Source of the DNA: JAJTHC01 sp044358835
Lineage (GTDB): Bacteria > Cyanobacteriota > Vampirovibrionia > Vampirovibrionales > JAJTHC01
Length of the DNA: 64,000 nt
Assembly: GCA_044358835.1 (NCBI GenBank)
Contig: JBIKNF010000001.1
Location: 196,604 to 260,603 of the forward strand
Reading direction: 5' to 3'
Positions 50,585 to 58,331 of this stretch are shown here, piece by piece (within the stretch, counting starts at the first letter, position 1; the number at the start of each line of letters is the position of its first letter). The position numbers and the translations under genes are program-made. The notes under the pieces were generated by a model. It did not search any database. It was not told where the DNA came from and saw only the letters and a program-made list of their open reading frames with translations.

Positions 50585-50677
50585 ATGGTTGATCTTTACC
50601 CGCTCATTACGCTTGTCACCTGCGTGATTGTTTCAGGCCTGTTTTATGTCGTTATTGGGCTATTAAACCACCTTTAA
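50585..50677 (+). CDS. 30-residue single-span membrane peptide
   Basis: The frame encodes MVDLYPLITLVTCVIVSGLF followed by YVVIGLLNHL and a TAA. Residues 6-27 form one membrane helix, with an acidic residue at the N-side and His near the C-end. AAGGAG stands 12-17 bases before the ATG, after a near-consensus promoter, so this is likely a real gene despite its size. Small single-span proteins often stabilise larger membrane complexes (CydX and KdpF are known examples); no partner can be named here. Confidence 0.6.
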   Translation: MVDLYPLITLVTCVIVSGLFYVVIGLLNHL

Positions 50678-50699
50678 GCCCCCGTGGCTCAGCCATGCG

Positions 50700-51575
50700 C
50701 TAGCCAATGGATCCCACATACGCACCACCGCCCCCAGTTCCGCCTAGGCTGGCATAAGGGTTTTGGCTGGACATGATGCTTTCTCGAGTGGAGGCGGCGT
50801 ATTCTTGGGCTTCTTTACGTTTCGCCAAGATCTTGTCTGCTTGACTTTTTTGCCCCGCCGCCAGAACCTCTTTCAGGTCTTGATTTCCGCCAGCTTGTTC
50901 AAACTGTTCTGGGGTGATTGTACCTTTTGCCAGTAACTCTTTTAGTGTTAAACGGGCTTGCAATTTGGCTAAAACTGCGTCAAGGGTGGCTTTAGAAACC
51001 CACTGCCCATTGGGCAATTGCACTTTACCTTGCTGTTCTGGTGCGGTGGCGGCCTGTTGATACATCTGCAATAGTTGGGCTTCTGGTACCCACGCCAACC
51101 CTGTGGGCATCTGCACGAGGATGTTGCCCTGTCCATCGCTTTGCCCAGCTTGAAGCTTGGGGGTGGCAGGCGCGGTGGGTTGAGTGGGGACTTGAAGCCC
51201 TGCGACGCTTACGCTGGGGGCAACCGTCGTGGGCGTGGCTTGGGGTTGGACCAGTGTTTGCGGTTGTTGAACTTGCGGTTGTTGCGGTTGTTGTGGCGGC
51301 GATAGCGCAAGCAATCTATTTGCCTCATTAAAAGCCGCACCAACAAACGCGTTAGTCTCTTCAGCATTAGTAGGAGAGGCTTGCGTGGCCCATGCTTGCG
51401 TGGGGGGCGTTTGTGGGGCAAACGATTGAACCCCATTGCCCGCAGGGTTTATCCCAAAAGCGTTGGGTTGGGCTGGCACCCCTTGAACACCCTGAACACT
51501 TTGAACGCCCTGAACACCTGGCACGGTGGGTGTCCCTGCTAAATACGTTGGGGTGGTGCTTTGCGTACTGATCAT
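50700..51575 (-). CDS. Hypothetical Gln/Pro-rich protein
   Basis: A protein of 291 residues. Residues 20-35 repeat GVQGVQSVQGVQGVP; 90-130 is a PQQPQ-rich tract; 150-200 holds two related motifs, MPTGLAWVPEAQLLQMYQQ and LPNGQWVSKATLDAVLAKLQ, suggesting a duplicated short domain. The C-terminal 90 residues are helical and charged, then Gly-rich. No signal peptide or membrane segment. Not recognised. With the neighbours at 51622 and 53446 it forms a group of low-complexity proteins. Confidence 0.65.
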   Translation of the reverse strand: MISTQSTTPTYLAGTPTVPGVQGVQSVQGVQGVPAQPNAFGINPAGNGVQSFAPQTPPTQAWATQASPTNAEETNAFVGAAFNEANRLLALSPPQQPQQPQVQQPQTLVQPQATPTTVAPSVSVAGLQVPTQPTAPATPKLQAGQSDGQGNILVQMPTGLAWVPEAQLLQMYQQAATAPEQQGKVQLPNGQWVSKATLDAVLAKLQARLTLKELLAKGTITPEQFEQAGGNQDLKEVLAAGQKSQADKILAKRKEAQEYAASTRESIMSSQNPYASLGGTGGGGAYVGSIG

Positions 51576-51621
51576 GTAAATGTCCTTTGAATGCTTCTGT
51601 CAAACGTGTGTGGCGCTTACT

Positions 51622-52071
51622 TTATACAAACCACTGGCTTTGAAATCCTGTTGAAATGGCGTTATTGGCGGCTCCCCCTCCAAACAGAGGGCTTGCATAC
51701 AAATCCCCCGCCGTGACGTACCCCGTGGGTTCAAACGGTTTTGGCGAAAACAATGGTGCGTTGCTGACACCAAACAAGGCTTGCCCCATCGGAGAAAGCT
51801 GGGTACTACTCAGATCCCCAGGGTTATGCGAATATGACGTGCGATCAAACGAACGCACCGTTCGAGGATCCGCCCCTGAAATCGTAATGGCGGTGGGCAC
51901 AATGCCGTACGATTCGATCGCATTGGCCTGTTGTAACAATTGGTTGACTTGTGGGTTACTGGTTAAGTTGCCTTGTCCCGCATTCAGGCCGAAGTCCGCA
52001 TTAAAGGCGGGGCTATAGTTTAGCCAGTAGTCGTTGGCCGTTTGTGAATGCTGTAAAGCCCCAAATACCAT
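51622..52071 (-). CDS. Hypothetical Asn/Ser/Gly-rich protein
   Basis: A protein of 149 residues from the ATG at 52071, chosen because AAAGGA lies 10 bases upstream; the frame is open to 52167. It is rich in Asn, Gln, Ser, Gly and Phe, without signal peptide or membrane helix. It has a pattern of short motifs (SPMGQALFG, APLFSPKPF) like those in the 108-residue protein at 8554. No family recognised. Confidence 0.55.
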   Translation of the reverse strand: MVFGALQHSQTANDYWLNYSPAFNADFGLNAGQGNLTSNPQVNQLLQQANAIESYGIVPTAITISGADPRTVRSFDRTSYSHNPGDLSSTQLSPMGQALFGVSNAPLFSPKPFEPTGYVTAGDLYASPLFGGGAANNAISTGFQSQWFV

Positions 52072-52226
52072 GGTCCCGTCGTCCTTTGTCTTGTGTCCTA
52101 AATGTTTGTGTGGTGGCGGGTGGTTCTGGACCCCCACAAAAAGATGTTCCAAGAGCATAAAACCCATTGAACCCTGCTTTTGTGCTAGCGATTGTGGAAA
52201 AGGACGCTTGATGCTAGAATAAAGGC

Positions 52227-53009
52227 ATGTTTTTACTTGCCCAACGGATTTTAATGGAATGGCCTCGTCGTCTGATTTTTAGAGTTGGACAGGGGATCAT
52301 GATTTATGTGGCAGCGCTGCAGTGGGTGCCTCAAGGACGGATTCGCTGGCAGGCGACGTTTGAGCAATGCGCCTTAGTGGGGGTGGAATCCATTCCCATG
52401 GTGATGATTTTGGCCCTGATTGGCGGAGGCGTTTTGTCGCTTCAATTGTGTCACAACCTTGGTGCTTCAGGGGGGGATGCGTATGTGGGGGCTTTAGTGG
52501 CGGTGGCCACCGTGCGAGAAATTGCGCCTATTTTTACCGCTTTAGCCTTAACAGCACGAAACGGGACGGCCATTGCCAGTGAGTTGGCTCACATGAACAT
52601 TAGCAACCAAGTGGATGCCATGAAAGTCTTGCAAGTTTCGCCAAGCCGTTACTTGGTGTTGCCTCGGGTGTTGGCGTGCTTGTTTATGATGCCTTTACTT
52701 TCGGTGATTGCCGCCACCACGGCGATTGTGAGTGCGATGGTGGTAGCCAAAATAGATGTGGACATGCACTATAGTTATTTCATGACGTCGGTGTACCATT
52801 ATTTGCGACCAGATGATTTATGGCAGATGATTGGAAAAGGCGTCGTGTTTGGAGTGTTACTGGGTATGGTTAGCGTGCAGTTTGGCATGAGCGCCGAAGG
52901 CGGTTCGCAGGATGTAGGCTTGGCCGCGATGAAAACCGCCGTGTGGGTTTCAGTCACCGTGTTACTGGCGGATTTGGGCCTGACGTGGATTTTTAGAACC
53001 TTGGGCTAG
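52227..53009 (+). CDS. MlaE-family ABC transporter permease
   Basis: A protein of 260 residues. GVESIPMVMILALIGGGVLS near 51, VATVREIAPIFTALALTARNGTAIASELA near 93-121 (the MlaE hallmark) and QVDAMKVLQVSPSRYLVLPR, then five to six membrane helices, identify the YrbE/MlaE permease. It moves phospholipids or other lipids between inner and outer membranes together with an ATPase (MlaF) and an MCE protein (MlaD). Neither partner is adjacent. The homologous gene is also an orphan in many Cyanobacteria. Confidence 0.92.
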   Translation: MFLLAQRILMEWPRRLIFRVGQGIMIYVAALQWVPQGRIRWQATFEQCALVGVESIPMVMILALIGGGVLSLQLCHNLGASGGDAYVGALVAVATVREIAPIFTALALTARNGTAIASELAHMNISNQVDAMKVLQVSPSRYLVLPRVLACLFMMPLLSVIAATTAIVSAMVVAKIDVDMHYSYFMTSVYHYLRPDDLWQMIGKGVVFGVLLGMVSVQFGMSAEGGSQDVGLAAMKTAVWVSVTVLLADLGLTWIFRTLG

Positions 53010-53033
53010 GGGTCGCTCCGTCCACTCATTTAG

Positions 53034-53380
53034 TGTTTTATAGAAAGCTCTGCAAAAGTTCAAGTCGGATGAAGATTCAAGGAAAAATAAACGGCTTTTG
53101 AGGCGTGTAGACCTACTACATAACGAAAAAACGGCTTGTTTTGTTGATTGCTTGCAATCACTCACGCTTCGTGCACAGAAGATTCGCCGAATGGGACTTT
53201 CGCAGAGTCTTCTATAGTTGTTTCAAGAGTTTTTTGAACAGTAGGCTAGACGAGGAGCCTAGATGATTTTGTGAAGGAGTGTAGATAGACCTACATGACT
53301 GAACAAAATTATCGTAGCGACAAAGTATAGACACTGGACAAGAAATTATTGAAACAACTATATCTATCAAACACTATATA
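53034..53380. repeat. Structured repeat region R3 (gene-free stretch)
   Basis: This 350-base stretch holds no gene but several paired motifs: TGTAG..CTACA near 53110; a 14-bp perfect inverted repeat TATAGTTGTTTCAA / TTGAAACAACTATA at 53213-53226 and 53349-53362; and, inside it, hairpins TAGGCT/AGCCTA (53242-53261) and TGTAG-ATAGAC-CTACA (53280-53295). The inner pair resembles the element at 43802-43847. It looks like a small non-coding mobile or RNA element with terminal inverted repeats. Confidence 0.6.
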
Positions 53381-53381
53381 A

Positions 53382-53417
53382 CACAAGCCGCCCCCTATGA
53401 TCAGGAGGCGACTTGTG
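53382..53417. terminator. Long imperfect hairpin between convergent genes
   Basis: Arms 53382-53396 and 53403-53417 form 13 pairs with two mismatches around ATGATC. It lies between the MlaE gene (plus) and the small gene at 53446 (minus), so it may act as a bidirectional terminator. U-tracts are short (GTGTTATATAG on the minus strand). Confidence 0.5.
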
Positions 53418-53445
53418 AAAACGAAGCATAGCTGAATCCAGCAAA

Positions 53446-53646
53446 CTATCCCATCATGTTCAGTTTGTTCTGAGACATAGCGGGCATCATCTTCGGCGCT
53501 AAATTCTTGACTTCTTGATTTTTCGCTTGAAGTTCACTTTGGGCTTTGGCTTTCGCCACTTGTCCTTCCCGCTGAGCTTTTTGGGCTTGAGCGGCTTTCA
53601 TTTTGGCTTGAGCCATCATGTTAGCGGTATTACCAACCGTGTTCAT
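53446..53646 (-). CDS. Hypothetical Ala/Gln/Lys-rich small protein
   Basis: A protein of 66 residues from the ATG at 53646, which has AGGTGGAGGA upstream; a Met five codons earlier is unlikely. Composition is Ala, Gln, Lys, Met and Asn with a continuous helix pattern (MMAQAKMKAAQAQKAQREGQ). It has no signal peptide or membrane segment. It may be a small helical or coiled-coil protein; not recognised. Confidence 0.6.
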   Translation of the reverse strand: MNTVGNTANMMAQAKMKAAQAQKAQREGQVAKAKAQSELQAKNQEVKNLAPKMMPAMSQNKLNMMG

Positions 53647-53814
53647 AAAAGAATCCTCCACCTAAATAGAACCTACAATACTTCTACGACCGCGCTGATG
53701 ACGGCTGTTGAAGTATTCACAAGGACAATTGTAGCACATGACACATTAGAAGGCAAGCGATTATTACAAAATGAACCGATTAGGTTGAAAAAACGGGCAA
53801 ACGTAACCAACGTC

Positions 53815-54096
53815 CTAGCGTGTTTCAGTAACGACCAACAAATGGTAGCCGAATTGGGTTTTAATCGGTTCACTAATTTCACCCACAGGTTGAGTAAACG
53901 CGGCTTGATCAAACTCAGGCACCATACGTCCACGACCGAAAAAGCCGAGGTCTCCGCCATTGCGACCCGAAGGACATTTGGAAACGGCTTTGGCCACTTC
54001 TTCAAAGGCTTTACCCGCCACAATTTCTTCACGCAAGTTCAGGGCTTGCTCTTCTGAATCCACCAACAAGTGACTGGCACGAACTTCATTAACCAT
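53815..54096 (-). CDS. Parvulin-type peptidyl-prolyl isomerase
   Basis: A protein of 93 residues, a stand-alone PpiC/parvulin domain without signal peptide. VRASHLLVDSEEQA, SKCPSGRNGGDLGFFGRGRM with VPEFDQAAF, and the terminal TQFGYHLLVV are the family blocks; the catalytic-site Cys, Phe and His positions are present. It speeds proline isomerisation in protein folding, here probably in the cytoplasm. It lies about 90 bases downstream of gatB on the same strand. Confidence 0.93.
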   Translation of the reverse strand: MVNEVRASHLLVDSEEQALNLREEIVAGKAFEEVAKAVSKCPSGRNGGDLGFFGRGRMVPEFDQAAFTQPVGEISEPIKTQFGYHLLVVTETR

Positions 54097-54189
54097 GAAT
54101 GGATCTCCTTTACCATATTAAACGAAACTCAACACATCATGCTAACTTTACCACAAACAAGGCAAACGCAAGGATCTAAAAGGAGGGGT

Positions 54190-55647
54190 TTAGGCGTCCA
54201 AAGCGTCTTTAACAAGAGCATTCACCGTTTCAGGATTTGCACGCCCTTGGGTGGCTTTCATGGTTTGCCCCACAAAAAAGCCAAACAACTTGTCTTTCCC
54301 ACTCTTGTACGCGGCCACGTTGTCTGGGTTTTGAGCCACAATGCCCGCGATAATCGCTTTGAGTTCCTCCGCATTGTCGAGCTGTTTAAGCCCCAAGGAC
54401 TCAATCAACACAGAAGGTAATCCCCCTTTTTCGAGCATCACGGGTAAAAGCTTTTTGGCGATCGCTGAACTCACGTCTTTTTGAGCCGTAAGATTGGCGA
54501 GTTCGGCGAGGGCTTCAGGCGTCAAAGCGGTTTCATCGATCGCTTTTTTCTCATTTTTCAGAATCCCTGTAATATCGCCTTGCAAGTAGTTCGACAAGAT
54601 TTTATACTCACTACTAAAGGCTGTTGCACTCAAGAAGTAATCACCCAATTCTTTAAATTCGGTCAGCACGCTTGCATCATACTCAGAAAGTCCAAAGTCT
54701 TTCACCAAGCGGGCTTGACGCTCATGAGGCAGTTCGGGTTGAGACGCACGAATCGCTTCAATCCAGCTTTCTTCAATATGCACAGGGGCAATATCAGGAT
54801 CAGGAAAATAGCGGTAATCGTGGGCTTCTTCTTTTGAACGCATGGAAACGGTTTCGCCTTTGGCTTCATTCCACAGGCGAGATTCTTGAATGACTTTACC
54901 CCCACGTTCTACAATCGCGATTTGACGCTTGACTTCGGCTTCAATCGCCCGTTCAATGGAACGAAAGCTATTCATATTTTTAATTTCCGCTTTCGTGCCG
55001 TATTCTGCCTGCCCCCATGGGCGCACACTCACGTTGGCGTCGCATCGCATGGAACCTTCTTCTAAGTTACCGTCGCACACGCCCAAGTAACGCACCATGT
55101 TACGAATAAGCATCATGTATTCTTTGGCTTCTTGGGCTGAGCGCATATCGGGTTCAGACACAATTTCCACCAAGGGAGATCCTGCTCGGTTAAAGTCCAC
55201 CAAAGAATGGGTGGAACCATCCAAGCCAGCTGAACCCACATGAACGAGTTTACCCGCGTCTTCTTCTAAATGGGCGCGTAAGATTCGAACCTTTCGTCCG
55301 TTAGAAAGCGTCAGTTCCCCTGGCCCACAAATAGGAAAGTCGAATTGTGAAATTTGATACGCTTTGGGCAAATCAGGGTAAAAATACTGTTTTCGGTCAA
55401 ACTTGGTGTAACGCGCAATCTCGCAACCTAGTCCCAATCCCACACGAATGGCAGATTCAACCGCTTGGCCATTGAGTACAGGCAACGCACCAGGTAAGGC
55501 ATGACACACGACGGCGGTGTTTTCATTCGGTTCTGAACCAAAACGATTAGCAGCCGTGCTAAACAATTTGGATGCCGTATTCAACTGAACGTGTACTTCT
55601 AGCCCTAAAACCACTTCGTATTTGGGGGTAACGGCAACCGTATTCAT
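54190..55647 (-). CDS. gatB: Aspartyl/glutamyl-tRNA amidotransferase subunit B
   Basis: A protein of 485 residues. Signature blocks are VVLGLEVHVQLNTASKLFS, YFYPDLPKAYQISQ, NRAGSPLVEIVSEPDMRS, VRYLGVCDGNLEEGSMRCDANVS and YRYFPDPDI, with the C-terminal YqeY-like helical tail (about 345-485). GatB binds misacylated tRNA-Gln or tRNA-Asn and works with GatA and GatC, which are not in the window. AGAGGAAG serves the ATG. Its presence implies an indirect route for Gln and/or Asn charging. Confidence 0.97.
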   Translation of the reverse strand: MNTVAVTPKYEVVLGLEVHVQLNTASKLFSTAANRFGSEPNENTAVVCHALPGALPVLNGQAVESAIRVGLGLGCEIARYTKFDRKQYFYPDLPKAYQISQFDFPICGPGELTLSNGRKVRILRAHLEEDAGKLVHVGSAGLDGSTHSLVDFNRAGSPLVEIVSEPDMRSAQEAKEYMMLIRNMVRYLGVCDGNLEEGSMRCDANVSVRPWGQAEYGTKAEIKNMNSFRSIERAIEAEVKRQIAIVERGGKVIQESRLWNEAKGETVSMRSKEEAHDYRYFPDPDIAPVHIEESWIEAIRASQPELPHERQARLVKDFGLSEYDASVLTEFKELGDYFLSATAFSSEYKILSNYLQGDITGILKNEKKAIDETALTPEALAELANLTAQKDVSSAIAKKLLPVMLEKGGLPSVLIESLGLKQLDNAEELKAIIAGIVAQNPDNVAAYKSGKDKLFGFFVGQTMKATQGRANPETVNALVKDALDA

Positions 55648-55721
55648 GTCAACTTCCTCTTTTTATGGGGGCAAGGCCTTGCCCGTGCTTATGCAGACTT
55701 TTATATAAGCATACCATAAAA

Positions 55722-55754
55722 GTCAAACGCCCGAAACAACATCGGGCGTTTGAC
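55722..55754 (-). terminator. Intrinsic terminator for the gene at 55795
   Basis: A 13-bp perfect stem (GTCAAACGCCCGA / TCGGGCGTTTGAC) with a 7-nt loop. On the minus strand it is followed by TTTTATGG. It separates gatB from the hypothetical gene upstream. Confidence 0.85.
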
Positions 55755-55794
55755 GTTAAGCGAATTCCGGTTAAACGTTAGAAAACGGCGGCGT

Positions 55795-56445
55795 TTATTT
55801 CTTTCCAAGTAAGTCTAGAATCAACTGAACGAGCGCCTGAATATCCATGCCTCCTGGCATGGGGGTAGGCGCTGGGGTACTGGGGGTTGTGGGAGCAAGA
55901 GAACCCCAATACCCGCCATTGGAACGGTTTTTGGCGGTTTCCACTTCACTGGTATTTTCGTTAAAGCCCGCAACCGTATCAAGCCCAACGTTTTTAGCCA
56001 CTTGGTTGCCTTGCAACCAGGCTTGCGCGATGCCATTCTGCGTCTTGGAATTGGCGAGTAGACGTTTGAATCCAGCGGCGGCTTCGCCTTTTTTCAAGCT
56101 GCCGTCAGCAGTATTGGTACCGTTTGCGTCTAACAACAATAAGGCGGCGGCTTGTTCACGCGCCGACAACAAGCCATCCGATCCAGCAAGACTTTCCCAT
56201 ATGGCTAAGCCGTCTTTGGTCTTAAAGTCAATGTTCAATCCTTCAAGACCGGTAAAGCCTCCGGCTTTCATTACTTGTTCTGGCGTAAGGCCTGGCGCTC
56301 CAAGCCAACCCCCCGCAGTAGTTTGAAAATTTTGGACGAACTTTTGAAGTCCCGCCAAGTCTTGAAAATTGTTTTGCTGATTCGGATTCCCCACATAAAT
56401 GGACGATGTAGGCGAAGTCGTACTTCCAGTTACGTTAATAGGCAT
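55795..56445 (-). CDS. Hypothetical protein with EF-hand-like loop
   Basis: A protein of 216 residues. The N-terminal 35 residues are Ser/Thr/Asn-rich. Around residues 102-118 the stretch LLDANGTNTADGSLKKGE has Asp/Asn spacing like a calcium-binding EF-hand loop, and another acidic turn (AGSDGLLSAREQ) precedes it. A Pro/Thr linker (about 182-200) leads to a C-terminal hydrophobic helix (MDIQALVQLILDLLGKK). No signal peptide. Possibly an exported calcium-responsive protein; that is inference. A strong terminator follows. Confidence 0.6.
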   Translation of the reverse strand: MPINVTGSTTSPTSSIYVGNPNQQNNFQDLAGLQKFVQNFQTTAGGWLGAPGLTPEQVMKAGGFTGLEGLNIDFKTKDGLAIWESLAGSDGLLSAREQAAALLLLDANGTNTADGSLKKGEAAAGFKRLLANSKTQNGIAQAWLQGNQVAKNVGLDTVAGFNENTSEVETAKNRSNGGYWGSLAPTTPSTPAPTPMPGGMDIQALVQLILDLLGKK

Positions 56446-56586
56446 AGGTTTTTTCCCCTCGTTTCACTTTTCTAAAACAACGTGTTTCTCCCCAGAAACC
56501 TGCTTTAATAAAGTAGGGGATTGGTGCAGAATTACCAAGTTGAAACATATTGTTACAAAATGAAGACACAGAGAAAGTTCAAATGG

Positions 56587-57957
56587 CTAGGAACCTGATT
56601 TTTGCGTATCCCAAAATTGAACAGGCTGTGCTGATTTTTCAAGTAAAGCCCCTTCGGCCATCACCACCACGCCGTTAATGACGGTAAAGTTGACCCAGCC
56701 CTTGACGGTTTTATTGTCGTAAGGGCTCCACCCCACCTTTGATTCTATCCACGCATCGGTAATCGTGTGTTGGGCATTTAAATCCACAATCGTAAAATCA
56801 GCATCATAACCTAAGGCAATGCGCCCCTTGCCTTTGATGTTAAAAATACGCGCCGCCCCCGCACTGGTCAAATCCACCAAGCGCGCCAAGCTTAAACGTC
56901 CTTCATTATAATGGTTTAACATCAGCGGTACCAAAGTTTGCACGCCTGTTAGCCCTGCGGGACTTTGCGGATAAGGCAAGGCCTTTTCTTCACGGGTATG
57001 CGGGGCATGATCGCTGCCAATCACATCCACCACGCCACGATTCACGCCCCACCACAAGCCTTCACGATCCGCCTTGCTACGAATGGGGGGATTCATCTGC
57101 ACCAAGCTTCCCCAGCGTTCATAATCTTCATCGCTCAGCGTCAAATGCTGAGGCGTCACTTCCACCGTGCAAACATCTTTTTGCGTGGCTAAATAAGGCA
57201 TTTCATCGGCTGAAGTAATGTGTAAGACGTGAATAGGCCGTTTGGTTTCTCGCGCCAAGCGGGTAATGCGCTTGGTGGCAAGTAGGGCAGATTCAGTATC
57301 TCTCCACTGCGGATGCAAGCGTGGGTGCAAGTCTCCTTGAGCGTTCAGCCACGCTTTACGCTCTTCTAGGCGAAAATCGTCTTCGGCGTGAATCGCCATG
57401 CGACGTTTGCCGTGGCGCAACACCGCACGAATGGTGTCGTCATCTCGCACGAGCAAATCGCCTGTAGATGCCCCCATAAAGAGCTTGACGCCACATACGC
57501 CTTGCATCTGCTCAAGCATGGGCAGGTGTTCAATGTTGTCCGCCGCGGAGCCCACGTAAAAGGCGTAATTGCACCACGCGGTTGCTTTGGCACGATCCAA
57601 CTTGTATTGCATGGCTTCGGTTGTGGTCGTGCTGGGCTTGGTATTAGGCATTTCAAAAATAGTGGTGACCCCACCAGCGACGGCGCCTCGTGTGCCTGAT
57701 TCGAGGTTTTCTTTGTGGTCTAAGCCCGGTTCTCTGAAATGCACTTGGCTGTCGATAACGCCAGGGAGGGTCGTTAAGCCTTTGCCAGCGATGCGTTTAG
57801 TAGCCCCCCAGTTTTTAAGGGACGCTTGAATGGCGACAATTTTACCGTCTAACACCCCCACATCGACTTGTTCGAGTCCGTTGGGGGTGAAGACGTGACT
57901 GTCTTCAATAATGAGATCGAGGGCTTGGGCGTTCAGGGCATGTGGATTCGTAAACAT
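56587..57957 (-). CDS. pyrC: Dihydroorotase (PyrC/amidohydrolase family)
   Basis: A protein of 456 residues. PGVIDSQVHFREPGLDHKEN with Gln71 where many members have the first metal histidine (DxHxH), followed by GGVTTIFEMPNTKPS, a KLFMG lysine (carbamylated in this family), AIHAED, HVLHITSADE, and VDVIGSDHAPHT with the catalytic Asp. It closes carbamoyl-aspartate to dihydroorotate in pyrimidine synthesis. QVH variants occur in a known branch of dihydroorotases, so activity is likely retained. GAAGGACGCTCCCC precedes the ATG. It could also act as a related hydantoinase or allantoinase. Confidence 0.9.
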   Translation of the reverse strand: MFTNPHALNAQALDLIIEDSHVFTPNGLEQVDVGVLDGKIVAIQASLKNWGATKRIAGKGLTTLPGVIDSQVHFREPGLDHKENLESGTRGAVAGGVTTIFEMPNTKPSTTTTEAMQYKLDRAKATAWCNYAFYVGSAADNIEHLPMLEQMQGVCGVKLFMGASTGDLLVRDDDTIRAVLRHGKRRMAIHAEDDFRLEERKAWLNAQGDLHPRLHPQWRDTESALLATKRITRLARETKRPIHVLHITSADEMPYLATQKDVCTVEVTPQHLTLSDEDYERWGSLVQMNPPIRSKADREGLWWGVNRGVVDVIGSDHAPHTREEKALPYPQSPAGLTGVQTLVPLMLNHYNEGRLSLARLVDLTSAGAARIFNIKGKGRIALGYDADFTIVDLNAQHTITDAWIESKVGWSPYDNKTVKGWVNFTVINGVVVMAEGALLEKSAQPVQFWDTQKSGS

Positions 57958-58044
57958 GGGGAGCGTCCTTCTTAGGGTTTATAGCTTTGTTTCACAAAGT
58001 ACAGAAGTTTTTATATTAGTAGGGTACGAGTAATGTTTCATAGG

Positions 58045-58270
58045 CTTGCCGACAACGCACTAAATGCGAGGCTTCCGAGACATTTTGCGGACGGCAGGAA
58101 CGGAGATAGGGCGAGGAGGTGGGGATTCAGGGGGGATTTTCAAGGGGGGACGAAGGGGAGGAGAAACGCAATGCGTCCTTCCCCGTCCCCCCTTGAACGC
58201 ATTTAGAGGTGTCGGAGAACCTTTGTGCGAACAAAGGTCTCTGACAGCACCAGCTAAAAACGAAGCGAGG
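58045..58270. repeat. Dispersed structured repeat R2, copy b
   Basis: Shares CTTGCCGAC, GCACTAAATGCGAGGCTTCC, GAGACATTTTGCG and ACGGCAGGAAC with copy a at 5522. The middle hairpin is CAAGGGGGGAC / GTCCCCCCTTG (58141-58151/58185-58195), a different sequence from copy a but paired to the same extent. The third hairpin CCTTTGT-GCGA-ACAAAGG (58220-58237) also differs at its loop-closing pair. This explains most of the 57958-58331 intergenic gap. Confidence 0.8.
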
Positions 58271-58331
58271 AATCCATTTCCAAGAATTTCTCTATTCTCG
58301 TCTGAAAGTATTCAATTATACGCAATTAAGC

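Noticed and set aside
53515..54057. Plus-strand frame of 180 residues opposite the parvulin gene
   Set aside because: Antisense to a clear parvulin and to the well-supported small gene at 53446; no ribosome binding site.
56587..57957. Loss of activity in dihydroorotase because of Gln71
   Set aside because: The QVHFREPG variant is known in a branch of this family and all other metal and catalytic residues are present.
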